DNA from: Trametes villosa
Taxonomy: Eukaryota > Basidiomycota > Agaricomycetes > Polyporales > Polyporaceae
Length of the DNA: 64,000 bases
NCBI GenBank assembly: GCA_002964805.2
Contig: PUDQ02000001.1
Location: forward strand, 3,062,001-3,126,000
Reading direction: 5' to 3'
Shown here: one piece after another, positions 23,816 to 36,754 of the stretch
Numbering within the stretch: the stretch's first letter is position 1
How the letters are laid out: each line of letters begins with the position of its first letter
The notes under the pieces: model-generated
The model's database searches: none
What the model was told of the DNA's origin: nothing
What the model saw: the letters and a program-made list of their open reading frames with translations, nothing else
Program-made: the position numbers and the translations under genes

Positions 23816-24551
23816 GCGGCGGCGGTTGCGTGGTGCTGCGCACGGACCCGCCGCGTCCATGCCGCCTGGAGGCCTCGCGCGCGGTGGACCGACGGAGCGG
23901 ACGCGCCGTAGGTGCGGAGAGTTGGAGAGTTGGAAGGTTGGGGGGAGCCTGTTAGAGACGGGCTTGGTATGAGCTGGCGAAGGCGTTCATGTCGGGAGAG
24001 TTAGCGGGGGGCGTCGCGCTGTATGTACGGATAGGGGTGTGTGGTAGCTCCTGAACGGCGCGAGCACAGGTAGAAGCTGGTTTGCAATAGCGTGCGTTTG
24101 GGATATTCGTGGGGAGTGTCGCGGCACGGGCGCCTCCGGAGCCTCGGGCAGCTGGAAGACGCTTGTCTGGCTCCGGCCACTGGGCGCTAAGGGCATTTGC
24201 TGCTTGCAACGGGACCCATCCTGCGAAAGTTCTCGGCCAGTCTGCGTGCACGCACTTGATTCTGCACCCTGCCCCTGCGGATCGGCGACGGAGGAGGGGC
24301 GGTGGCGGGGGCTGCGAGCGGGGGCGCCGGGGCGGATCGGCAGAGGGCCGGGGAGAAGAATTAATGAGAGCCAGGGAGGGGGATGCGTGCCAGTGCCAAT
24401 GCGAGTACCACATCGTCGTTCCCCTCCCCTCCCCGCCCGCACGTCTGGTTTTCCTCTCCTCGCCCTTATAACGGACGCCGCGACGCCCAGCTAGGCCAGC
24501 TCATGCTCCCCGCCCAGCCCCCCTCAGCCCCCCACATCCCCCCCAGCGGTC
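23816..24551. other. Intergenic region upstream of the NRAMP gene
   Basis: 3' untranslated region of the preceding gene, then the NRAMP promoter. A TTATAA string at about 24465 lies some 85 nt before the NRAMP start codon and may act as its TATA element. No coding frame was recognised. Confidence 0.5.
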
Positions 24552-26807
24552 ATGCACTCCTCCCCGGCCCAGCGTTCTCGCCCGACGGGCGCGCCACAGC
24601 AGCAGCAGCCCGAAGCCCCCGCCCACCCCCTTCTCCGCCATGCGCGCAAGACCGCCTGGCTCGCCGTCCAGCACATCACCAAGCACACCGGCGTCGGCAT
24701 CGTCTGCGCCGTCGCGTACTTTGACCCGTAAGCCCTTGCCCGCGGCGTCCCGCTCGAACTGGCGCTAATCCCGGGCGGGTCTGCAGCGGAAACTGGGGCG
24801 TCGACCTCCAGGCGGGCTCGGAGTTCGGCTACAAGCTCCTCTTCGTCGTCCTCCTCGCCGGCATCTTCGCCATCGTAGTCCAGGTACGTCCCACTGCCTC
24901 CTCCGCGCGCTCCGGTCCGCTGAACATGCATGTAGACCATGGCGTCCCGCCTCGGTTGCGTCACTGGCCTCGGTATGTCCCTCCTCTTAGCGCGCATACA
25001 TATGCACCCAGACGCTGACCACACACACCACGCGCAGACCTCGCCTCGCACTGCCGCATCCTGCTCTACAACCGCCCGAAGCACACCAAGCTCTGGCGCT
25101 GGGGCGTCCTCTACCCGCTCTATGCGCTCTCCGAGATCGCCATCATCAGCACCGACCTCGCCGAGCTCCTCGGCTCGGCCATCGCGCTCTGCATGCTCTT
25201 CCCCAAGCTCCCGCTCTGGGGCGGCGTCCTCCTCACCGCCGCCGACGTCTTCGTCCTCCTCGCCCTCCGCGACCCCATGGCCGGCAAGCCCGTGCGCGTC
25301 TTCGAGCTGTGCATCGCCGCCCTGGTACGTGCCCGGTCTCCCCGCCTGTCTGCTGCGTGCGCACACGCTCACACGGATGCGCTTGGCAGGTGTTCATCGT
25401 GCTCATCTGCATGGCCGTCATCATCTCCAAGGCGAGCGTGCACTGGGGCGACGCCTTCTTCGGCTTCGTCCCGTCCAAGACCGTCATCCAGTCGAACGCG
25501 CTCTACACATGTACGTCCACAGCCCCACGTGCACCCGTCCACAGCTGACACGCGCGCCCACAGCCATCGGCATCATAGGCGCGACGGTCATGCCGCACAG
25601 TCTCTTCCTCGGCTCCGCGCTCGCGACCCAGGACCGCGTCTCGCACCTGCCCGAGCCCGCGAAGGAGGAGCAGCTGCGCCCGGTCTCGTCCGCGGCCTCG
25701 CAGGTCACGCTCTCGGGCGACCGCTCGGGCAACAAGCGCGGGCCGTACTCGCTCGTCGAGTACCTGCGCGCGGGCGTGCGCCGCCACTTCCGCATCGTGA
25801 ACGTCACGGATGTCGCGCGCCCGGAGATCGCGAGCCACGCGGAGCACGAGAACCGGCCGTACAGCTTCGTGCGCACCCACCTCTACCACGGCATCGTCGA
25901 CATGGTCGTCAGCCTGCTCGGGCTCGCCGTCGTCATCAACTCCATGTACGTCTTGTCCCGGTCTCCGTTATTGGCGCGCGCGGATTGGCTGACCGGAGAC
26001 TCACAGGATCCTCATCCTCTCGAGCGCGGTGTTCTTCAACGAGAACACCGGCAATCAGGACCCGGCGAGTCTGTTCGACGCATACGCGCTCCTGGGAAAC
26101 CTCGTCGGAAAACGTACGTGCAGATGCTTATTTTGCGCCGCCCCGAGCTGTCAGTCTCACGCTCTATTCCGTGTGTGTGCGCGCTTTCAGCCGCCGCGAT
26201 CCTCTTCGCGCTCGCGCTCCTCGCGTCCGGCCAGAGCTCGTCCATCATCGCCACCCTCGCGGGCCAGATCGTCTCCGAGGGCTTCATCCGCTGGAAACTC
26301 TCGGTGCGTCCCCCTCCTCTTCCACACTTGTCCACCCCACTGACGCTGTCCTGTGTATCGCAGCCCGTCATGCGTCGCCTGTTCACGCGCTGCCTCGGGC
26401 TCGTGCCCTCGCTCGCCGTCGCGGCCGCGGTCGGGCGCAACGGGATCGACACGCTCCTCGTCGCCTCGCAGGTCATCCTCTCCATCGTGCTCCCCTTCAT
26501 CGTCTTCCCGCTCGTCTACCTCACCTCCTCGCGCGACATCATGTCCGTCCGCAAGCCCAAGGCCGCCTCGCCCGACGCCGCGGACGTCGACGAGCTCGCC
26601 GCGGGCCCGGGTACGCCCACCACGGACGAGGAGGAGAAGGAGAAGGAGCGCGTGAGCGTGAGCGGCGGCGACGCGGAGGCGCAGCGCGGCGAGCTCGTCG
26701 ACTTCTCGAACGGGAAGATCGTGACCGGCCTCGGCTACCTCATCTGGCTCGTCGTCGTCGTCGCGAACGTGTACGCCATCGTCGGGCTCGCGCTCGGCGA
26801 CGACTGA
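24552..26807 (+). CDS. NRAMP/SMF-type divalent metal transporter
   Basis: About nine exons. The start MHSSPAQRSRPTGAPQQQQP is followed by the basic juxtamembrane HARKTAWLAVQHITKHTGVG and TM1 with the metal-binding signature split by an intron: YFDP / GNWGVDLQAGS. Later helices include YALSEIAIISTDLAELLGSA and VFIVLICMAVIISKASVHWG. TM6 carries the second metal motif GIIGATVMPHSLFLGS. A long cytoplasmic loop (NKRGPYSLVEYLRAGVRRHF) follows, then LILSSAVFFNENTGNQDPAS and SGQSSSIIATLAGQIVSEGF. Before the last helix there is an acidic loop (PTTDEEEKEKERVSVSGG). It ends YAIVGLALGDD. The family imports Mn2+/Fe2+ with protons; plasma membrane versus vacuole cannot be told. Confidence 0.94.
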
Positions 26808-27347
26808 GCGCCGCCCCGCCCACTCATCGATCAACAACAACAGCCTACACCGCACATGTTTCGGGTTTCAATGGGCGCACGCATGTCTCATACGGGTCGG
26901 GTCAGGTCCGAGGGCTCGGGGGCCCCGGCCGAGGGGCCGCTTCGCAGGCTCAAGCGTCAAGCGTCAAGCATCCGGGCGTCGAGGGTCAAGGGTCAGGGGT
27001 CGAGCACAGGCTACCGCTCGCTCGCGCGGGGGCGTGCCCGGCGCACGCGGCCGCACCGCATATTCTATGGGCCGGGCTGCCACACATGCATATGTATAAT
27101 ATACACTACCCTGCACACGCACCTACTGTACTGTATGTATTAGCTTGTGCGCGATGCGCAATAGAAGACCGCGCACGGGGCGCTGTTTCACGTCCATTGG
27201 CGGGCGTGCGAGTCTGAGAATATTGCAATTGAGATAGGTGCGGAGTGCGGTATGGGGTGCGGGTGCGGATGCGGATGCGACAGTATGTGGACAGACGATG
27301 CGTGGGGTCTATGACAGCATGCGATACAAGGAATCCGTGGTACGTGC
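26808..27347. other. Intergenic region between convergent NRAMP and UTP14 genes
   Basis: Holds the 3' regions of both genes and a degenerate short tandem repeat at 26949-27004. No coding frame was recognised. Confidence 0.5.
26949..27004. repeat. Degenerate GTCAAG-type short tandem repeat
   Basis: Successive units of the type CAAGCGT / GGGTCAA recur head to tail over about 55 bp just downstream of the NRAMP stop codon. This is likely slippage in the 3' untranslated region. Confidence 0.6.
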
Positions 27348-30300
27348 TCATGCATGCTTCTCCAGCGGGGTGATAAGTTGGCCCATCTGCAGTGCCCGCG
27401 ATCAGCAAACGAGCAGCACACAAGAACACCAACGCACCTTCGTGACGACCTTCGGCAGCGTCGCGCGCTGGAAGCCGAGGCGCGTGTTCCACTCCGTGCC
27501 GAGCGGGACCTCCATGCTGCGCTCGAACTGCGCCCTGCTCGTGTACGGGTACGGGAGGTCCTTCACCTGGTACTTCGCCGCCTTCTTGTCGCGCTTCTCG
27601 GAGATGATGACGTGCGCTTTCTTGTAGTCCGCGCGCGTCGTCGGGTCGACGCCTGCCACCTTCTTGATCAGGTGCGGTTTCGGCGGGGCCTTCTTCGTAC
27701 CCGCGCCGCCCCAGGTGCCCTACGTGCGAGAGGCGTCAGAAAAGGACGGTGAGTGGATGGAGGTAGGAGGGACTTACCCAGCCGGGAAGCGTGGTGTCGA
27801 TCTCCTTGGGTGCGTCCTCTTGGATCTCGCGCCGTTTTGCGTCGGCGAAATCCTGATGCCGAGCTGATCAGCCTGGCGCGAAGAAATCCATGCTAGGCGG
27901 TGCCTTACCTGGACGACGTTGTCACCGGCGAAGGCGAGCGCAACGAGGTCGCGCTGCTCGAATGCCTTTACAGCGTTTGCCTTGCCCTTACCCTTCCGAG
28001 CGAGCGCGCTCTCCTGCTCTTCGACTTCGCTGTTAACGTCCGAGTCGCTGTCGTCATCGACCTGGGACGCCTGCGCCTTGCCCTTCGCCCCTAGCGTTTG
28101 CTTTGTGGACGACTTCGCCTTCGATGACGGCGCCGCCTTTGACGGCCCCGCTTCACTGCCGGTAGCCAGCGTCATGACCGTCGACAGCGAGACGTCCACC
28201 GCTGCGTCCTCCTGCGCCTTCTCCTTCTCCTCCAGCCGCTTCTTGACGCGCTTGCGGAGCTTGTTCTTGGACTTCTCGGCTGCGGCACTCTGCTTGCTGA
28301 TGGCGACCTCGTGCTTCGTCTGTCCCGCTTTACTGGTACTTTGCACGAGCCAGGGGTTGACCTCATCGGTCGGCGGAGGCACGGGGCGCTGCGAGATGGG
28401 GGAGCCCGGGGGCGACGCCTCGGGCGGGGTGTCACGGGCTTCGAGCGGAAGGTCAGTCGACTTGAGGGTGACGCTAGACGTATCAGAGGCAAGGGAGCCA
28501 ACGGGGCGGACGCCGGTGTTCTGGTGCGCCCGCAGGTAAGCTCGGCGCGGAAGATCTTAATGACGGTAATGGCGGTGAACTCACCAGAGCACCGGGGCGA
28601 TAGACCACGCGGCCGCCGACCCGCTGCACGATAGCACCGGACGGCTGGTCGCCGTCTTCGGGGTCGCCGGCCTCCCCATCGGCATCCGGGTCGCCGCCGC
28701 CCATCTCCTTGACGAAGTCGTCCACGATCTCGTTCGCCTTGCGCTGCTCGCGCGCCATGGCGTCCTTCATGAACTTCATCTCGAAGATGCTCTTGCCCTT
28801 CTTGCCTGTGGGCGCCTCGGCTTCGTCGGCGTCGAGCGCGGCGAGCTCGTCGAAGGCTCGCGCCTTGATGCCCTCCTCGCCCTCGTCACTTGCGCCGTCA
28901 TCGCTGTCCTCGTCGCCACTCTCCCCCTCGCCACGAATCTTCCTCCGGAGCTTCTCGCCACGGTCGAGCATCTCGTTGATGTCTCGCCGCTGGTCCTCGT
29001 CGAGCTCGCCCCGCTCCCGCATCGCCTTCGCCCACTTGCCCGTGTTCTTGTGGCGCAAAGTGGCGCGTTCACGGGCACGCTCGACTTCCCGTTTCAGCCG
29101 CGCCTCTTCGTCGTCGAGGTCATCGTCTTCGTCTTCGCCAAGCTTCGCGGCTAAACGCGCGCGCTCCTTCTTTTTCAGGCGGCGATAGGTCTTGCTCTTG
29201 ATCTTCGCGACCCGCTTAGCCTTCGCCTCTGCGCGGAACATGAGGTCCCGCATTTTGGCGAGCTCGGCGCGACGCGCGGCAACCTCCTCGACGGAGAGGT
29301 GGTTCATCTTGAGAGACTCGGTCTGGGCAATCTCGTCTTCACGCATCTTGGCAGACTTCAGAAGCCTGTCCACTGCGCTCTCCAGCTCTGTCGTCGGCTG
29401 TAATGTACGCGTTTGAATAAGACATAGCTACATGCAGCAAGACGACACTTCTTACTTTGAACTTAGCGGCGAGCTCTAGGTTGGATGTGCGACTCTTGGG
29501 TTCCGCTTGCAGAGGGAAGCTAAGGTGTTCCGCCTGTAGTAGTTATTGCGTGAGCAGATGCTGTTGCGGGTGGATATCACAGTCATACCTCTTTGATACG
29601 CTGCATCGTGGCCTTCCACTTGTCCACTTCCTCCTTCGTCTGCTCATACGCAGCCTGGCGGTCGAGCTTCTCGGCAGTCCGTTGTGGTAGGGGCGCTGAC
29701 AAGGTCTTGGCCTTACCAGACGTAGACGCAAGGACCTTCGCGGACTTTTTGAGCGAGACCAAATTCGACGACTGACCCTCGAGAGGCGCGAGTAGATCGT
29801 CGAGGTTCAGCTTTCCACCGCCTGCACCGATGTTAGAAAAATGACTGAATCAGCTGTTACCTGACGAACCTAACGAAGCTGCGAACTCGTTTTCTGCACC
29901 CAATTCTGTTCGCTCAGGGAGGAGTCTCCTTTTCCTCGCGGGCTTGGCGTCGGCGTGTTGGCCATCGTCCTCGTCGGGGGCCTTACGCTTTTGACCAGCA
30001 TCGAGCCCAGATACGAAATGCTCGAGTTCTTGAAGGGCAGTATCGTCTTCTTCGTCTACCTCAGCGTCCGATGCCGAGACCATGGGGTCGTCTTCGTCTT
30101 CATCCTCGCTCTCTTCATCCTCGCCCTCTTCGCTAGATACCTCATCCTCTTCGTCTTCGTCTTCGCTCGCGCGTGCGACCTGTGCTTCCTTGGCTGCCTC
30201 CTTGCCCCCTCCATCCTCTTCGCTTTCTGGCTCACCGCGCCCATCCAAGACATCCAGGACGTCGATGAATTCGCTCGGGTCGCCCTCCTCCTCTTCATCA

Positions 30301-30913
30301 TCGTCATCGTCATCTTCATCACTCGCTCCAGAGGCGTCCTCGACAATCCCGTCGGATTTCGCTTCGTCGCTGTCCTCATTGAGGTCGACCTCGGCGAACC
30401 GTACAGAGCGGCCAGCGTCGGCCCTTTTCTTTGACTTTGACTTCGTGCCAGCTTTCTTCTACGATGCTGTCAGTATATTCTATACCACCGAGTTACTTAA
30501 TCTCATACCTTGTGAGAGAAGCTGAAGCCGGCATATCGTTCCTCGTCGCTCTCCTCGAACGCCTCGTCACTGTCAATCTCCTCATCCTCATCCTCGCCTA
30601 TCACGTCGTCATCGTCGTTTTCGCCAACAAGCCTGGGCTTGGCATCCCGCCCTCTTGAGGTCGTGCCCTCGTTCTCGTCCTCACTGCCGCTGCGCCCGCC
30701 TCCCATTCCAAGGGCTTCATCTTTCTCGAGCTGAAGCTTGACCTTGGAGCGCCGGACCTTCTCTTGCTGATACTCGTAGACGTCGTCAAGATCCCCGGAA
30801 GACAGAGCCTTAGATTTTAGGGTCTGGCGTTTCGCATAGCCGAGCGCGTTCGCTGACTTGCGCGAAGACTGTGCAGGTCTCGCGGATTTGCCGAGATTGC
30901 GCCCCCTGGCCAT
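27348..30913 (-). CDS. UTP14: U3 snoRNP/SSU processome protein Utp14
   Basis: Utp14 is a nucleolar protein of the small-subunit processome that activates the helicase Dhr1 to release U3. The start is MARGRNLGKSARPAQSS at 30913. The N-terminal region has KSKALSSGDLDDVYEYQQEK and long acidic tracts (SDEDDDDDDEEEEGDPSEF). The Utp14 core follows: MNHLSVEEVAARRAELAKMR, AKRVAKIKSKTYRRLKKKER and RERATLRHKNTGKWAKAMRE. The C-terminal hallmark GW / GTWGGAGTKKAPPKPHLIKK is joined across an intron, then VIISEKRDKKAAKYQVKDLP and LGTEWNTRLGFQRATLPKVV. The last exon, after an intron at about 27428-27387, adds MGQLITPLEKHA and stops at 27348. Seven or so exons. It is divergent from the first F-box-like gene across 274 bp. 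Confidence 0.95.
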
Positions 30914-31187
30914 TTTTGTACAGCGACGTTGTCTTAGCGCAGCTAGAAGCGACACAGACGGCAGAGGAGCGTGGTGAGAGGAGCGGAGGGAAAATGAGAA
31001 CGGTGAGCTCGGTACGCTCGGATGGACTTGCTCAGATCTCGCGGCCCGATCCATACACTTGCGCACGTGGCCCCGAGTTCGGCATACTCCGGCGCTGTCC
31101 ACGCCGAGGCGACAGGCTCAGCGGTAGCTCTCATGATGATCTGAACCTCCCCAGTGAATATACCAACGCTGCCTCTAAGCCACTCAA

Positions 31188-33083
31188 ATGGCTACCTGTG
31201 TTGACCTTCCTGCGGAAATCCTGATTACCATTATACTCCAACTCGATCTCAGGGATTTGAGCGCTTTCCAACAGGTGCGAAACCTGTCAGTCCATGTATA
31301 TGCCAGTGCTCACGCTAATCCTACTGGTCGCGAACCATTCCCTGCAGGTTTGTCGGCACATCTGCGCGGTCGTCAACTCGTCATGCGAGATCCAGTACAA
31401 GCTCAACCTTGCCCTATCCGGAGCCATCGACGGGGCTCGCGGCAGTGGGCCTCCAATGGCAGACCGCCTTGCGGGCCTGAAAGCGCATAGGCATACCTGG
31501 CGACTTCACTCTGTGCTTGCTCCCGATCCAGCTTTCCCTGGCTATGATATCGTCGATGCACAAAACCTGCCCGAGGAGTTTTATTTTAATAGTCCACTGA
31601 CTGGTCTGCTAGTCGGGTCCGAGCTGCGGCTTTCTCTTCCCCGATCTGTCACGCGCTGTGTACCGGCCAACGAGTGGACCCTCGACACTGAGGCGGCAGG
31701 ACTGTTGCCGAAAATTGGCGCGAGCGATCTCTCCCGAGGAGTTGTGGCAATATGCGGATGGGACAGAGTCACTCTCAGGTACGGCCTACTGATTCCTGCT
31801 GTTGCGCTCGGAAGAACCTTACTGCCTTTCTTTACTCAGATTCTCTATCTTTGTTTTCTTGCTTCGTCCGGATGGGAAGATAGTGCCCCACCCACTAGCT
31901 GCGTCCGGCGCTTGTGTACTCCCAGTGAGCGCGGATTCGTCGTGCGCGTTGAGAGTCGGTGGCGATATCGTCTCTTGTACGTTAGTCGGCGGGCTATATG
32001 TCTACAACTGGAGGACTGGTGCCATGATTTTGGTCAGTGTCTACCGTTCCAATCGTATCAATAATCAATTGTCTCAATGTAGAGAAACTCCCTGACAGAA
32101 TCTCACTCAACAACTTGGCTTCCTACGGAATGAAATCTTGGGAAACGATGTTCTTCTTGTGGGCGCAAACGATAGGATACACGCATACATGTTGAACCCC
32201 CATCTTCTACTCCACACCCAGGAGGTCGACCCGTCGCCTATTTGCACTTTCCGATTGCCCGGCGACCCCAACATTCAGTACGACTATCTCATCTGGAACC
32301 TGCAGTGTCATATCCCCAGGGAGTCCACGGAATACCGCGGGGCCTTCCAAGACGACCCGTCTTTCGCTCTGGTAACAATCACCTCCGACTTCTGGGAGCC
32401 CGCGGAGCGCGCTATAACCTATCGTCAAACTATTTGTATCCCGCGTAGCACCTTGCTTGCGCACATTCGTGCAGCTCGGACTGAGTGGCAGCGACCGTTA
32501 CATTGGGAGGAATGGGGTCTGGAGAGCAGCGTCATCCTCCGCCGCCCGGCTCACGGCGCGCTCAGAAAGGGTCTCAAAATGTCTATCTTCCCCTCGGGGT
32601 CCCGTCTGCTGGTGGCCATATTACCGCTACTCGACGAGGACCACCATCCTGCTCCATTAGACATCAACCTATTCGTATTCCACATGCATCCCTGGGCGAA
32701 TGCCTCGCACCCCGAGACGGAGGGCAACTTGGGCCTCGCGGCGAAGTATTTCGACATCGTGCCCCCGTCCGCACTGGCGCGACACTGGCACCCCGCACTC
32801 TTTCCCGCCGCGTCCCCGCCGCCGCTGCCGTACGCGGTCTACCACAAGTCTTTCGGCATCAGTGCCGCTGAGAGGGCGGCGATGGCCGGGATGGAATGGG
32901 ACGTTAAGGTGTGCGAGGACGGGCTGACTGTGCTGGTACGTCGTTACGGCCTAGACATGTACCCGAGCAAAGTTGATAGCTGATACCGGTCATGTTACTC
33001 TTCAGGCGGGAGGTTACGTCCTTCGTGAGCCGGGGACAGGCTCCGTCTACAGAGTGGCACGTTCGTGGACGTTCGCGGCGTAA
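31188..33083 (+). CDS. F-box-like protein, tandem copy 1
   Basis: Five exons: 31188-31274, 31348-31778, 31840-32032, 32099-32935 and 33006-33083. The N-terminus carries an F-box-like motif, VDLPAEILITIILQLDLRDL, in the first 30 residues, with the exon junction right after SAFQQ. The remainder (VRRY-type and beta-rich segments such as VFLLRPDGKIVPHPLAASGA and VGGLYVYNWRTGAMIL) resembles the WD/beta-propeller-like body of the large F-box-like families of mushroom-forming fungi. The conserved central block is ICTFRLPGDPNIQYD, DDPSFALVTITSDFWEPAER and HWEEWGLESSVILRRPA. It ends VARSWTFAA. F-box proteins usually recruit substrates to SCF ubiquitin ligases; partner and substrate are unknown. It is a close paralogue of the gene at 33599. 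Confidence 0.82.
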
Positions 33084-33598
33084 ATCTGCTTGATATCGTG
33101 CTCCTCATTCGCATCAACCCTACTTCAACCAATCGCGCCCGCGGGTAAAGTCATGTTTCAGTCACAAACTCACTCGCATTCTTAACCACGCGAAATAGCT
33201 GCCCTCCACGTACATTCCGGCGATGCATCTTTGTAGGATAGGATCGGCATAGAGCGACTGTCGCGGTATGCCGCGTATGCTCGTGCAGCGAGCATCCGCA
33301 TCCGACACAAAGTACGTACACACTAATGATCAGTGGAGTGCATGGTATATGAGATCTTGAGAGCCTGAGTAGCGAGCGTACGCTAGAGCCTCGGATGGCC
33401 TCCAAGTTCCTCAGATCTCGGGGCGTGATCCATACCCTACACGCACGTGGCACATAAACCATCCTACAAAGTCGGCGCATACTCCGGCTCTATCTAAGTC
33501 ACAACCGTGGCCCTCTGAGCAGCAACGGTAGCTCGCCGCTGATGTGAGTAGCCCGGGGTTTGGGTCCCTCTGAGCTGTACCTTAACGGCGCCCCCGGC
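33084..33598. other. Spacer between the two F-box-like paralogues
   Basis: About 515 bp with no coding frame. It should hold the 3' untranslated region of copy 1 and the promoter of copy 2. Part of it resembles the sequence ahead of copy 1 (for example CATACTCCGGC followed by TGTCC or TCTATC at about 31083 and 33479), suggesting the promoter was duplicated with the gene. Confidence 0.5.
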
Positions 33599-35528
33599 AT
33601 GCATAGGCTACTTCGAAGCGGTGTCACATATGACGACCTCCCTGCGGAAATCTGGATTGCCATCCTACTAGAGCTCGATCTCGGGGATCTGAACGCTTTC
33701 CAGCAGGTGCGGAATCCGCCAACGTGTAGATATAGCCTCACGCTGATTGTAATGGCTGTGAACTATAATATGCAGGCTTGTCGGCGCATTTGCGCCATCG
33801 TCAACTCATCATACGAGATTCAGTACAAGATCAATCTCGCCCTGTATGGGGCCATCGACGGGGCTCGCGGAGGACCCCTGCTGGCGGAGCGCCTTGCGGG
33901 CCTGAAGGCGCACAGGCGTGCATGGCAGCTTTACTCTGCGCCCGCTCCCGACCCAGCGTTCTCCGGATACGCCAATAGCACCGACGCGCAAACCCTACCC
34001 GAGGAGTTGCGTTTCGAGAGTCCACTGACTGCGCTACTAGTCGGGACTCAACTGCGGCTCTCTCTGCCCCATTCTACTACGCGTCATGCACCGACGAGCG
34101 AGTGGACACTTAACACCGAGGAGGCTGGGCTGATACCGAAAGCCGGCGCGAGCGACGTTTCCCGAGGAGTCGTGGCGATAGCTGGTTGGGACATAGTCAG
34201 CCTCAGGTACGGCCTGCATCCATTTGTTGTTACTCTCGGAGAAAAATATTACAGCTTTTCTTTGCTTAGGTTCTCTGTCTATGTGTTCTTGCTTCGACCA
34301 GACGGAGAGATGGTTCCCCACCCGCTGGCGGTGTCCGGCGTGTGCATGCTCCCAGTGCGCATCGGCGTACATCAATCCAATTCAGGCGTGGTTCGAGTCG
34401 GTGGCGACATTGTTACTTGCTGGGCGGCCAACAACATATATGTCTACAACTGGAAGACTGCCCTCATCATTCTAGTGAGTTCCTGCGGGCATGGGTATAA
34501 TGCCAACTGAGGTTCTGACCGTAGACGAACTCCGGAAGACTCTCGATGGACGGTGGAATCTAAGTCATCAAATACTAAGCAACGACCTCCTCATCTTGGG
34601 CCATAACGACAAACTGCACGCCTACGCGTTGAAACCTCATCTGCAGCTTCGCTCTCACGAAGTCGACCCATTGCCTATCTGCACCTTCCGACTGCCCGGC
34701 GACCCCAGTTTCGAATACGACTCCTCCATCGTAGGCCTGCAGTGCAAAATCCCCTGGGAGTCAGAAGATTACCGCGGGGCCTTTCAGGACGACCCCTCCT
34801 TTGCGCTGGTGGCGATAACCACCGACTTCTGGGAGGCCGCGGACCGCGATACCACCTATCGTCAAGTCATCTGTATCCCGCGCAATACGCTGCTCGCGCA
34901 CATCGAGGCAGCCCCGCGGCGACCCTTGCAGCGGCCGTTGCAATGGGAGGAGTGGGGCCTGGAGAGCAGCGTCATCTTCCGCCGTCCGGCTTTCGAAGCT
35001 TTCGGGAGGGGCCTCACGATGGACGTCTTTCCCTCGGGGTCCCGTCTGATCGTGGCCCTCCTGCCGAAGCTCACCGAATACGCCCTCAGTCGCACTGTGT
35101 ACGTCGAGACCTTCGTCTTCCACGTGCACCCATGGGCGCATGCCGCACACGCCGACGGCGAGACGGAGAGCAACTTGGATCATGCGGCGCGGTACTTCGA
35201 CGTCCTGCCCGCGTCCGAGCTGGCGCGCCATTGGCACCCCGCGCTCATCCCCGCCGCGTCCCCACCCGCGCTCCCTTTCGCAGTCTACCACAAGTCTTTC
35301 GTCATCGATGATGCGGACAGCGCGAACATGGTCGGACTGGAATGGGAGGTTAAGGCGTGCGAGGACGGGCTGGTGGTGATGGTACGTCGTTGCGGCCTAG
35401 ACATGCACCGGATCCGGAGCGATGTTCATAGCTGACACGGGCCTTGTTAGGCAGGACGGTACTTTCCTCACGAGTCGGGGACGGGCCTTAGCTATAAGGT
35501 GGCCCGTTCATGGACGTTCGCAGCATAA
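33599..35528 (+). CDS. F-box-like protein, tandem copy 2
   Basis: Same exon order as copy 1. The start MHRLLRSGVTYDDLPAEIWI is followed by AILLELDLGDLNAFQQ, the F-box-like motif. An intron is removed after FQQ, then ACRRICAIVNSSYEIQYKIN matches copy 1. The fourth exon begins within a GAAG/ACTCTC acceptor to read TLDGRWNLSHQILSND, aligned with copy 1. The conserved block PICTFRLPGDPSFEYD, DDPSFALVAITTDFWEAADR and WEEWGLESSVIFRRPAFEAF follows. The last exon, after GTACGT...GTTAG, adds AGRYFPHESGTGLSYK and VARSWTFAA, stopping at 35528. Both copies are uninterrupted, so both may be active. Divergence is spread along the whole protein, pointing to an old duplication rather than a recent one. Confidence 0.82.
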
Positions 35529-35918
35529 ACCTAGATAATACTGCTCATCATTCATATTACCATCCTTTACAGTTGCCGCGTATGCTTGTAAACCAACGTT
35601 GGGATCCAACCAAGCACGCATACCTGCTGACTGCGGATGGTGTGCGATGAATCATCCCAACCTCTGCCGACCCGCGGCCAGCCTGAACACGCGGGATACC
35701 GGAACTGAGGGGCACGAGACGAGTTGCAGTCTGTCATGGCGAGCGGCAAGACTTGGGCTCTTATCATACAAGGGGGACGCACACATTACAAGGGCCTGTG
35801 AATGCATATCATGGTCGCATATCGAATGTAGTACACATGCATGAACGCCCCTCCCCGAGGGCTCGGCGTGTCCCATCCCAATAAGCCGCGACGAGGGCGA
35901 TAGTGATGCGCACAACCA
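35529..35918. other. Intergenic region between convergent genes
   Basis: 3' ends of F-box-like copy 2 (plus) and ubiquitin-L40 (minus). Nothing further was recognised. Confidence 0.5.
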
Positions 35919-36487
<569 letters not shown>

Positions 36488-36754
36488 TCAACGTCGAGAA
36501 TCGTGAGCTTGGGGACGGCGGCACTTACTGCTGCTGACGGTGAGTGGGAGAGCCTGGGAAAAGACTGTACAGGAGAAATCTGGGTGGCTGACTTCAGGGC
36601 AGGTCCAACGCGCCATCACGTGAGCTTCGCAATCCCTCAAATTGAGCGCGCGCGGACTTCGACGCGTCGTGCTCTCGCTGTCTCGCTGTGCTGGATGCTG
36701 TGGTCATCGTCCGTCCTATGCTTGCCGTCCTCGGTTTCGCCCATGTCTCTCTAG

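Noticed and set aside
24939..26807. 622-codon and 674-codon plus-strand frames across the NRAMP gene
   Set aside because: One reads through several introns in frame by chance and the other is an Arg/Ala-rich shadow. The spliced NRAMP model explains all conserved segments.
28709..29188. Long poly-Ser frame on the plus strand
   Set aside because: It is the antisense shadow of the acidic and basic Utp14 exons on the minus strand; only the minus frame shows family motifs.
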